A DNA stretch of 64,000 nt from Piezodorus guildinii. Lineage: Eukaryota; Arthropoda; Insecta; Hemiptera; Pentatomidae. This document shows, piece after piece, positions 54,905 through 64,000 of this stretch. The notes beneath the pieces were generated by a model. It was not told the DNA's origin. It saw only the letters and a list, made by a program, of their open reading frames with translations, and made no database searches. The first letter of the stretch is position 1, and each line of letters starts with the position of its first letter. The DNA is taken from NCBI GenBank assembly GCA_023052935.1, contig CM041297.1:113148277-113212276 (forward strand), given 5' to 3'. Both the position numbers and the translations under genes were made by a program.

Positions 54905-54975
54905 TCTGGGGTCACCTGTGGTGTAGTGGTTATTATAATAGTCTTCTATCACCTAGATCACGAGATCGATCCCAC
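54905..54975 (+). repeat. tRNA-like SINE head
   Basis: 'tggtgtagtggttattataa' (A box region) and 'cgagatcgatccc' (degraded B box, about 54,961-54,973) are spaced as in a tRNA. It is cut off by the foldback element that starts at 54,976, so no body follows directly. Confidence 0.6.
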
Positions 54976-55676
54976 TAGTCCGGTCAATTTAGACATTCGA
55001 AGCTACATAAATTCCCACCTAGCTGAAAATCAGTAAGATTGTTAAAATGTGATTAAAAACAAATTTGAAAGTTCCCCATGTTTCCCTCGTAAGAAAAAAA
55101 ATTTATTCAAGGTCACAGGTCAAAAAATGAGTTTTCGCAATTTTAAGCAAAACAGTAAGATTTATCATAAAAATACCTCAGCTAAAAATTGCAGACCTTA
55201 AAATTACCTACAAAAAATTTATTATTACTTTTTTTCCTACGAGCCACCGTTTTTGAGATATAACGATTCAAAACGTTGTAATCGTGATAATACGCACACG
55301 TTTCCCCGCCCCCTATCGCGATATCACCTACAATAGTTTCAAATTAAACAGGATCACAACTGACCCGTCGAATAGGGAAATTTAATGGGGAAAACACATT
55401 AAAATAACGCGCTCAGTACACTACCTCATTGGTGGCATGGAAACGTGTGCATATTATGACGATTACAACATTCTGAATCGTTATATCTCAAAAATGGTGG
55501 CTCGTAGAAAAAAAGTATTAATACATTTTTGTAGGTAATTTTATGATCTACAATGTTTGGCTGAGGTATTTTTATGACAAAACTTACTGTTTTTGCTGTA
55601 AATTGCGAAAAAAAATGTTTGACCTTTGAATTTATGTACCTTTACTTTTATTTTTAGCGTAAATTTGACCGGACTA
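54976..55676. mobile_element. 701-bp foldback element with arms over 200 bp
   Basis: The tips 'tagtccggtcaa' and 'ttgaccggacta' are inverted, with the triplet 'cac' directly outside each, a possible 3-bp target duplication. Inner arms are inverted at high identity: for example 'cgagccaccgtttttgagat' at 55,239-55,258 against 'atctcaaaaatggtggctcg' at about 55,485-55,504, and 'gcacacgtttcc' against 'ggaaacgtgtgc'. The inner loop (about 55,305-55,440) is GC-richer. There is no ORF. It interrupts the SINE head on its left. Confidence 0.88.
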
Positions 55677-56109
55677 CACCAGATGGCTCCAAGATTTTAG
55701 AAGGGTATAAAATCGTTTGTTATTTCGTTCATAAAGAGGCGTTAAACGAATAAACAATACCATATTTTTTTTCACAACTTCTTCAGTTCCAACATTCCTA
55801 TTTTAACTCAATACAACATTGTTTAATTATATTATTATTGATATCAGATATATTTTATCGTAATGGAAAACGTCTGATACTGGTTAAATGCGGAAACATC
55901 AAAATTCCTTCTTATGAAATACTGAATTACCTCGAGTTTTGAAGATTTTTTTAAAAAATGAGCCATCTTTTGTTTTTTGTATTTGTAAGAATTTTATAAA
56001 TAAAAACTATAAAACAATTTGATATTAAACTAAAGGTATGATTAAAAAACTGTTTTCCTAGTTGTTGTTTTTTTTCTTTTTCTTCTTTCATAAAAAGGGG
56101 ATGGTCGGT
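55677..56109. other. AT-rich spacer
   Basis: No feature is recognised. Confidence 0.4.
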
Positions 56110-56458
<349 letters not shown>

Positions 56459-56559
56459 TAAACAAATTATCCATGCAATATGTTTAATATAAAAACAAGA
56501 TTGAGGAAAGAAACGATATAAACAAAATAGGACCTTGTTTCAGGCTGTTTAAGGTTGGT

Positions 56560-56720
56560 AACTTTAGCCTGGCACCAAACTGCCAGTATCTACTGTCCCA
56601 AGACAGCAATATAAAAAAAAAAAAAAAAACCTTTATCGTTAAAAATAAATCTCTGGTGGGATTTGGAACCTCAACCTCCTAAAATAAGGGCTTTAGATAG
56701 CTTGGAGTGAACTTAATAAA
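56560..56720 (-). repeat. tRNA-like SINE, unclassified
   Basis: On the minus strand 'caagctatctaaagccctta' (A box region) is followed by 'ggttccaaatccc' (near-B box), then an A/T-rich stretch and 'tgtcttgggacagtagatac'. It differs from S1 and S2 in its body. Confidence 0.5.
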
Positions 56721-57112
56721 TCTTTCTTACAAGATATAACTAGTTTCTCGAGTTATTTTACGGTACTCTTACTAAATAACCATGAAGTGTGAATTGGATT
56801 TTCCTCGTTGAAATATCACTTAATGGATTACATTTCGAATCTCATTTTCACACTAGCTTAACTGTAATTTGATACATTATGTACGTTGACTAGTTTATCT
56901 TATACGTTTAGGTTTATGGTATTCATGCTTAAATTTCGATTGATTAAACTCTTAAGAAAGAAAAACGTATTTTTAATCGTATTTCTCCCTCTCCCCCACA
57001 AAAAAAAAAATAAAAAGATTTTACTTAGTATCGGAAGTTATTATGGTGAATTTTAATACGTTTTGATAACCCCTCAATCTGGCGTTACGGGTTAAGGAGA
57101 TGACTTATTCTT
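56721..57112. other. AT-rich spacer
   Basis: No feature is recognised. Confidence 0.4.
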
Positions 57113-57151
57113 ATATATATATATTGTGTGTGTGTGTGTGTGTGTGTGTGT
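57113..57151. repeat. (TA)n(GT)n compound microsatellite
   Basis: A short TA tract is followed by about 13 GT repeats. Confidence 0.95.
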
Positions 57152-58224
57152 GATCAGCCCAGCTTCGGGAGGTCGAATTTGAATGTGGTGTCAATTATTT
57201 TCAAAAATGTGTAGAGGATACTTTATACGTTAGATCTCAGGTCAAGTCATGCCCGAATATAAGAAGATTATTATTATTCTTAGTATTATTTAAGGATATT
57301 GTTATATAGGATGTTGTTATATTGTGACTTGTTGATTCCCGTTATAAAATTTTTGTTATGTTACCGTTTCAAGATAATAAATAAACCACTCAAGGTAATT
57401 TGACCTAGGGCCAAGACACTAGTGTGGTAAAGAAGCTCTCATTAACAATGATGAGGCTTATTCGTTGCTATAGAGATTCTACCTCAAGGGGCATTCCTTC
57501 CTACCCCAACCTGACATGGTAACGGTATACGTAGTGCTGTGGAACGAGCACTAAGCTCCATCTTACTCTCTTTCTAAATGGAACACGCATTATCGAAGTC
57601 TGCTGTGACCCCATCTCACCATAATAATATCCAAACCTCTATAAAAGCACTCTTTGACCGTTTTAGAGTTTATCGCTTTGGGATTAGAAGTTCATTGTAA
57701 CGAAAATTTTACTAAGCAAGAAATGATTATGTCTATATTTTATGATATATTTTTTTTTTATTTAAACATTGGGAAAAATGAGAAATATATTTCCGTCAAT
57801 AGATCGAAATTGGCTCAGTTTATTGGTTTATTGTTGTAAACTAAAACGTAGACAAAAAAGTCTGCCCCTTACAGATTGCAAAAATATTTTAGATATTATT
57901 GTCGAAGGGTTTTCATTACTACCAGTTATTATTGAATGAAGTTATGGGATATAGGGTTTGCTGATGACTTTATATTACCTTATAAGATCATTTCGATACC
58001 TCGCTCGTTGCACACGGAATCCTTTTGACTCTGAATATTGAATATGTTTATTGGTTACATTGTTATCATTTACAAATTACTGACCCATAACTAAAACGCA
58101 CTTACCTATGTTTGATGAGTGCCAACAAACAGCACATAACTCTGTAAAACATCTCCGCTGTCCCCGCTCAGCCCTGGTGAACTTTACTAAATAACAACTG
58201 TTAAATAAATAATAATCTAACAAC
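57152..58224. other. Unassigned DNA
   Basis: Part of it (57,380-57,640) is somewhat GC-richer and not obviously repetitive. A 61-codon frame on plus (57,654-57,839) matches no family known to me and has no supporting signals. Confidence 0.3.

Positions 58225-58276
<52 letters not shown>
58225..58276. repeat. (TA)n microsatellite
   Basis: A TA tract of about 52 bp. Confidence 0.95.
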
Positions 58277-58280
<4 letters not shown>

Positions 58281-58711
58281 CGGTATATAAAAATGTAACG
58301 AATATGTATGTTTATTATCTGTTAGAAAAGGATCTCATGTGTAACGTGTGGGGATCGTATATTGTATGCATTTATTTATTTTTTGAGATAGGAATTAAAT
58401 TCCACGCAAAGTAGCTAAAGTGACGCCTTAACATTTAGAACTTGGAAGTCAGCCAACACTGATTTCTCTACCTCCTAATTCAGTTAGAAGGTTTGACTCT
58501 TGTAATTTGGATTGAGAAACGCTTTTTAGGGGTGTAAAGGTGTTTTATCACACTCAACATATTTATGAATGTGACAGATTAATAGTTCTATGAAAATGGC
58601 CTAGGCCGAATCATTAGAAATAAGAGTGAAAAATCAGAATAAAAGTTATTTATAAGCCTAGAAATAGATGTTACTAAAAAAAAATATATATGCATATATA
58701 ATATTTTTTTA
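58277..58711. other. AT-rich spacer
   Basis: No feature is recognised. Confidence 0.4.
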
Positions 58712-59178
58712 AAATGTGGTGCACACGAAACACGCTTTCACTTATCTCCGTTGTTACAAAGAACTTGAGAATTTGTAAATACAGTTCAAGATGAAAATGA
58801 ATTTAAGTCATTGAGTTTCCATGGAAATATGTGTTTTATTTAATAATCTACTATATTAATATCTACGAAAATCAGTTTATCACTCCTTATTAACTTTTGC
58901 AATTTTGTGTATAAGATAATATTTTTTCCGAAACCTTTGGCTTTTCAACGGCATGTTATACACCTATATCACTTGTTTTATATTCAAAACACTACAATCG
59001 CATAATAAAATTGTATGCACTTTTCTCCTTTATTTGCTTGTCAAATTCGCTCAACATGCATATTTATCTGTTATTTATCAATTATAACATGATGATGGAC
59101 CTATTTTTTATAAAAACTACAAAACCAAATGGTACTAAAGAGGAAGAAAATTTAAAATAACAGCATTTGAACCCTGTG
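58712..59178 (-). repeat. Repeat A, 3' half
   Basis: It starts 'aaaatgtggtgcacacgaaa', then 'gctttcacttatctccgttg', 'atatgtgttttatttaata', 'tcaacggcatgttatacacc' and 'acatgcatatttatctgtta', and stops at 'aacagcatttgaaccctgtg', where an S2 tail abuts it. Confidence 0.8.
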
Positions 59179-59179
59179 T

Positions 59180-59275
59180 TTTAGGCCTTGTAGTCATTAG
59201 CCTCGAAACAGTACGAATCTCTATATTATTACTGAGCCAAGACCTTTCTTGTGCTGTAGAGGTACAGGTTCATTG
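59180..59275 (+). repeat. SINE S2 tail fragment
   Basis: It shows 'ccttgtagtcattagcctcg', 'aaacagtacgaatct', 'tactgagccaagacc' and 'gtagaggtacagg', the last third of the S2 body. Confidence 0.65.
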
Positions 59276-59676
59276 AATGAAAGAGAACTTGTTTCTAAAA
59301 CATACGAAAATATTTTTTTTTTTTTTTTAATTTTTCAGAAAGAAATGTTTTCCACAAATGGGATTAATTCACATTTATAATCCAAATGAGTCGTGAAAAC
59401 ATTCCACAATTATATTTCAAAGGTAAACCGTATCGAGTCATTATTAAGCGTGCCAACCTCTTCTTTTGTGCTCCTCTAAATATCGCAGAGTAAAATTAAG
59501 ATCTTGCACTAATAATTACTTTATTTGTTGTACTTAAATTTGTTTATGTAGTGATTGACTGGACAATAGCGAAGTTATATTTATCATCGTTACTCTTACC
59601 ATTAACGCACCTATATTAATCATCAATAAATAAAATATCAAGAAAGTAGGTATGGGATGAACTTAGTACTTTATTA
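59276..59676. other. AT-rich spacer
   Basis: No feature is recognised. The last two bases (59,675-59,676) are the left TA of the mariner target duplication. Confidence 0.4.
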
Positions 59677-60587
59677 TTGGGTTGATGCAAAATTAATGCA
59701 GGTTTTTAGTAGGTATTGTAAATACGCCATATCTTTACTTTAACCATTTATATTTAATCAAAATAACTTCCATCTGAATCAATGCACTTTTGCCAACGTT
59801 CAACAAGCTTTCTTATTCCACCAGAAAAAAAATCCGAATCCCTGGACTCAATGAAATCACGAAAAGAATTTTCAATGTCGTCCTGGTTTTGAAAATTTTT
59901 CTCCCTCAAAAAGTTGTCCAGATGCCTGAAAAAGTGGAAGTCTGTAGGAGAGAGGTCAGGTGAATAAGGCGGATGTTGGAGAACTTCGTAGCCCAACTCG
60001 TGCAGTCGTCGAAGCGTTGGTTGTGCAACGTGTGGTCTGGCGTTATCGTGGAGCAGGATCGGCCACTTCCGATTCATCAATGCTGGGCAAAGACGTTGCA
60101 ATTTTTGAGTTCCGAGTTCCGCCGCCATTTCTCGTGTGGTTTTGGTTGGGTCTTCTTCCACTTTTGACCTCAGCTGGTCGTTGTCCAGAGCAAGATGACG
60201 ACGACGACGACGGCCCCGACCTTCCTTGTCTTCGAGGTCGAAATCTCCTCTGCGAAACTTCTGGAACCAACGATGCACCGTGCACTCATTAATAGCCCCC
60301 TGACCCCACACTTCATTAATATTACGAGCCGTTTGCGCAGCGCTGCGCCCTAATTTAAATTCGTAAAAATAAATTTGACGAAAATCGCACTTTGACATTT
60401 TCGATTCAAGACCTTTGAACACACTGAACAAAACGATTTTACTAAACAAATTCATGGTGAAAGAGAGGGTATTAGATAAGGTTTGTTTTGGTATAATAAT
60501 GATCAATGTTAGGATTAGCTTTGTTTACACAATTGGAATTAAGATATTGCAATAGAGGAAACCTGCATTAATTTTGCATCAACCCAA
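59677..60587 (-). mobile_element. Mariner element, internally deleted (911 bp)
   Basis: The ends are perfect 29-bp inverted repeats (59,677-59,705 and 60,559-60,587) beginning 'ttgggttgatgcaaaattaa', with the TA target duplication at 59,675-59,676 and 60,588-60,589. An intact mariner is about 1.3 kb, so about 0.4 kb is missing from the middle. Ends and reading frame are both clean, which implies recent movement, presumably driven by a transposase from another copy. Confidence 0.96.
59754..60398 (-). pseudogene. Mariner transposase with in-frame internal deletion
   Basis: A 214-residue frame starts at MSKCDFRQI, the usual mariner N-terminus; 36 extra codons upstream are open but belong to the leader. 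It contains helix-turn-helix 1 (FYEFKLGRSAAQTARNI to VHRWFQKFRRGDFDLEDKEG) and the start of the linker (DPTKTTREMAAELG). It then jumps to KWPILLHDNARPHVAQ, PPYSPDLSPTDFHFF and the family C-terminus ERWQKCIDSDGSYFD. The Asp of HDNARPH and the Asp of SPTDF are 34 residues apart, the D34D signature. The second helix-turn-helix, the WVPHxL linker and the first catalytic Asp (TGDE region) are missing, about 130 residues short of the usual 345. It can probably bind neither well nor cut. Confidence 0.95.
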
Positions 60588-61179
60588 TAAAATGAGAAAT
60601 ATCTAAAAAATATTTTTTTTTTTTACATATCCTCTGAAAAATTGGAAGGTGGACGAATGTGATGATAACGGTTTTAACGTACCATTTGAGCCAGGATGGT
60701 GGCTATTGAAATGTTTTTATTCACGAGGCAGACACAAACACAGGAAGAGCTGATACGGAATGGGCACCACCGGTCCCGCCAAAAACCTTTCCTCCCGCCG
60801 GAAATTGCGATGGGAGGCCGGCAAGAGTGCTCTTCGCTTTTCTCTTGGAAAGTAGTAAATAATTCAGGGTTATCGTCCCTCTCCCTTCCCTTCACAGCGA
60901 TTAATTCGCTTATTTTGGCGGGTCAGTGAGGCCAAAATGCAGTTTATTCAGTACTTACCTCTATCCGGCTAGTCAACCCTTTCCATAGTCTTTATAAATG
61001 TATTTGTGGGACAGTAAATTTGCGAAAAATTTTAATTTCCGTTTTATTTCATGTTCGGAAGGTTTGAGGAAATATAGTATGCGTAAATTAATTATTTTTT
61101 AATATAAAATAAATTTTAAACTTATTTTATTGAGTAAAATGGCCTATGATGCCCAGGGTCCCTTAAGAACAATTAAGAT
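60588..61179. other. Unassigned DNA with a GC-richer patch
   Basis: The interval 60,690-60,970 is GC-richer than its flanks. On minus it ends with 'ggatagaggtaagtact', a good 5' splice site, and a 73-codon frame (60,674-60,895) is open within it. No family is recognised and no acceptor was identified, so a 5' exon is possible but unproved. Confidence 0.3.
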
Positions 61180-61856
61180 ATACGATGTCTGACCAAAAGA
61201 CTAAAGGATTATAATTAATATTTATTTACAATCATATCAGAAAAAAGTGGATTAAAGTCTATAAAAGAGTAAATACAAACAAAAGAGTAATATAAATAGC
61301 TTCTTACAGATTAAAGTGTTGAATAAAACAATACATTGAAACTGGTTCATAATAACTGATTTATCAGTTAGGTTTAATATAAATAATAAATTTTCTTTAT
61401 GAATTAATCTTTGATTTGAAATATCAGGCTTGTTGAGCCTCTGTTTGGGATGACAGTAGGTACTGGAACAGTTGAGACTTGAATGATTGTGGGGATGAAG
61501 CATGGCGAATATGAATAGGTAGGGAATTCCGGAGAGTAGTCGAGCGGACAAGAAAGGAATGATCAAAAGCGGTTGTTCTATGGGTAGGAAGATAATGATC
61601 AGAATGGCGTGATCTTGTTTCGAGGGAGTAGACTGACGATTTAAATTGCAGAAGACTGGATATAGGGAGGTACCTGGGAGTGGATGGTTTGGTGAAGGTA
61701 TGATACTAGGAAATCTTGTCTGCGGATTTGGAGAAGGAGCCACTTTAACTCGCTGTAAAAATGGGTCACATGAGACCTCTTCGGTGTGCCGAGGACAAAT
61801 CTTAAAAATATGTTCATCATTTGCTTAAGCCTTATATATTTAATGATATTATTCAA
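61180..61856 (-). pseudogene. CR1/L2-like LINE (K) 3' fragment, minus copy
   Basis: On the minus strand the right part encodes NIFLRFVLGTPKRSHVTHF, YSELKWLLLQIRRQDFLVSY and LHQTIHSQVPPYIQ (61,641-61,840), matching AIRFVFGITRDTHITQYY and ELRWLYPRYRC of the copy at 54.0 kb. After frame changes follow the HSDHYLPTHRTT and SFKSQLFQYLLSSQTEAQQA blocks. The 3' end has 'aagggaccctgggcatcata'. It is a mirror image of the next copy for about 0.5 kb. Confidence 0.85.
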
Positions 61857-61879
61857 TATTTCCTAGGATCATAACTTTA

Positions 61880-62440
61880 CCAAGATACGTCCCTGTATCC
61901 ACAGACTTCTGCAATTTAAATCGTCAGTCCACTCCCTCCAAACAAGATTGCGCCATTCTGATCTTTACATTCCTATACATAAAACAACTTTAGATCATTC
62001 CTTTCTTGTACGCTATTCTACTCTCTGGAATTTACTACCTACTCATATTCGCGATGCTTCTTCCCTGCTATCATTCAAGTCCCAGCTGTTCCAGTACCTA
62101 CTGGCATCCCAAACAGACGCTCAACAAGCCTGATATTTCAAATCAAATATTAATAAAAAAGAAAATTTATTATTTATTGTTCATATTTTACTTAGTTAAT
62201 GGATCAATTATTATGATTCAGCCCCAATGTTCAGGTTTGTTCAACACATTAATCTGTCAGAAGTTAGTTATTTATTTTACTCTTTTGTTTTATTGTTTAC
62301 TTTAGTCCATTATTTTCTTCTTATAACATTGTATATAAGAATTAATTATAATCCTTTGGTCTTTTGGCCAGACACATTGTATATCTTAATTTTACATATA
62401 AATTATTCTAAAGGGACCCTGACCCAGAATAAAATATTTT
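61880..62440 (+). pseudogene. CR1/L2-like LINE (K) 3' fragment, plus copy
   Basis: The plus strand encodes RHSDLYIPIHKTT, SFLVRYSTLWNLLPTHIRD and SFKSQLFQYLLASQTDAQQA (61,948-62,133), the conserved C-terminus of family K. The 3' UTR contains 'tttggtcttttggccagaca' and ends 'gaccctgacccagaataaaa', close to that of the minus copy. It is a 5'-truncated fragment. Confidence 0.85.
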
Positions 62441-63915
62441 ATCTGTACTATTCTGAAATTATATTTGGTTCTCTACTCAACCGATGACAACACCGGGCGT
62501 CTCATAAATGTTTCATAAATATTGTGAGAGCAGATACTATACGTTAAGTAGAACAAAAAAGTTCAAATAACCCATTCTGATTGTCAACGGTTAGGGAGGA
62601 AAATCAAATTTTGAGATTGTTTCTGTCATCCTAGGCTTTCATTGCACAAGAAGAATCTCAAAATATGACTATACATTAATGAGGCAAATGTTAAGCACGC
62701 ATTTTCTTTTTGGTCCTTTTATATTTTAATTCTTGGCTCCTCGCATCCTAAATCGAACAATGATGGTAGGTTTGTTTTGCGCCATTTTAAAGTTAATAAA
62801 ACAAAGCAGTTTTTCCAAGATCCGGAAAATCTAAAACCTAACGATAGACGAATAATAGTTCCTTGAACTATCTGACTTGTCTAGAAAAAAGGCAATACTG
62901 GATCTCATAAATGTAAATGACGGAATATTTGATTACATATAAAATAATTGTTTCAATGAATTTGTTAGTTGTGGTAAGAGATTCAAAATGGAGCAAAATG
63001 TATAATACCAAAAAAAAAAAAGAAAAGAAAAAATGGATAATATTCATTACCTAAGACCTCTGAATCCCTAAGACCTGACTAACAGGCTGAGATTGAATTA
63101 TAAACCGCGAACTTTATTACCCATTGATTGTATGTTTTCAATTTCTGAAAAGGAAGTTTATTGAGATGGTACTTATTGTTGGTCTGGCCCCTCGCCTATA
63201 AATTCGCGAACGCATTTACCACCCTCTCGGGACACTTAAACGTACAAGGGACCACATACCATATAAAGAGAGACAAGCACTTTACGGCTTTGTTTATTGG
63301 GACTCTGTCTGGTTTTCTGTTGGAATTATAGGGACCGATAAATTTTATAGGATCCTCCAGAGAGTCCATTTGGCAAGGAGAGACAATTAGCATCCTTTAT
63401 GGTTACTTAGAAGAGGACCAGACTCAGGACCTAATGGAAACTGTCTCAATGCTGTCAATTAAATTTTCAGCTAAGTGCATTCAAATGAATTGATGCCAAA
63501 ACAGAGAGCTCAACTGGCCTATATTGCGTTAGTACCCTTCCAAGGAATGGGTTAGTACAGTAATTAGATCTTTGCTATAAAGGCATCTCAAAGCCGTGGT
63601 TGATTATCATATTAAATAGAATTGTTTTGAATTAATTAATTGTCGCGGTTGTTATTAATATTAAGAACATGCTGATTTTAGAAGTATAATTTATAAATAA
63701 ATTAACAGATCTGGCCGGAAAAGGGAAACTTGAGTTATGGTTTACTAACGGGAACTTGCACTGAAACACAATACAGAGCTTATAAGATAAATCATAATTA
63801 AAAGCAAAATTTCGTTTATAAATATATTTTGTAAGAGATTGTAAGTAACATAAAAACAAAGCGCACATAAGTATAGACCAGTGACGGCATTTCTAATTTT
63901 ATTAAATGTTTAAAA
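62441..63915. other. AT-rich DNA, no feature recognised
   Basis: No gene, RNA or repeat landmark was recognised. The frames at 63,196-63,393 and 63,632-63,868 look like chance. Confidence 0.4.
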
Positions 63916-63980
63916 TCTGGAGAGACGGCATGCTAGTCTACCAAGACAATGGTTGTGAGTTCGAGTCCCACTTTTTCAAG
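63916..63980 (+). repeat. tRNA-like SINE head, near window end
   Basis: A strong B box 'gagttcgagtccc' (63,957-63,969) follows a possible A box region 'gacggcatgctagtctacc' at tRNA-like spacing. No tRNA fold with a proper acceptor stem could be drawn, so a SINE head cut near the window edge is more likely than a tRNA. Confidence 0.5.
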
Positions 63981-64000
63981 CATATAATTTAATAGAGATT

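Noticed and set aside
59960..60292. Frames of 110 and 64 codons on plus and 80 on minus within the mariner.
   Set aside because: They are shadows of the transposase frame in other phases.
60674..60960. A GC-richer patch on minus with a 73-codon frame and a good 5' splice site.
   Set aside because: No acceptor, promoter or family match was found, so a host exon cannot be supported. It is described as unassigned DNA.

Overview
ORGANISM. This is an AT-rich, gene-poor stretch of eukaryotic nuclear DNA, most likely from an insect. The reasons are the very AT-rich background with long (TA)n tracts, several non-LTR retrotransposon (LINE) lineages typical of arthropods (Jockey-like, CR1/L2-like, I/LOA-like with RNase H, RTE-like), mariner elements with the D34D signature, tRNA-derived SINEs, and many short foldback elements. 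There are no operons, ribosome binding sites or long host ORFs. Every ORF that I can recognise belongs to a transposable element. I cannot name the species. LAYOUT, 1-17 kb: a dispersed non-coding family ('repeat A'), two SINE families (S1 on the minus strand, S2), twin Jockey-like fragments at 3.8 and 6.1 kb that share one in-frame stop, a 0.7-kb foldback at 9.5 kb, and a three-unit tandem array of about 1.06 kb per unit at 12.7-16.3 kb whose first unit carries a LINE tail. LAYOUT, 17-33 kb: repeat A copies, some arranged head to tail, an internally deleted mariner relic at 21.6 kb, one convincing tRNA-His gene at 26.8 kb, LINE tails at 27.7 and 29.3 kb, and a 340-bp inverted duplication at 32.0-33.3 kb. 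LAYOUT, 33-39 kb: the least repeat-like part, holding one short candidate host exon on the minus strand (36,079-36,130). LAYOUT, 39-64 kb: the most heavily layered part. Four nested retrotransposon insertions there have perfect target-site duplications: a LINE in a hammerhead-like foldback (41.7-42.5 kb), an I/LOA LINE in repeat A (47.1-49.1 kb), an I/LOA tail in a SINE (50.4-50.9 kb), and a Jockey LINE in a CR1-like LINE (51.9-53.9 kb). A 0.7-kb foldback, a 911-bp mariner with perfect 29-bp inverted ends, and an inverted pair of CR1-like tails follow. HOW THE PARTS RELATE. Nothing looks like a host pathway. The readable biology is the order of insertion: repeat A, S1 SINEs, hammerhead-like foldbacks and the CR1-like LINE are older layers, and the I/LOA, Jockey and other LINE tails are younger because they interrupt them. 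The most unusual signals are five hammerhead-ribozyme-like core motifs (17.3, 21.5, 41.7/42.5, 42.8 and 49.6 kb), of a kind known from Penelope-like retroelements, and repeat A itself, a family of about 0.9 kb with inverted ends and a 3' module of about 300 bp that can be tandemly repeated.
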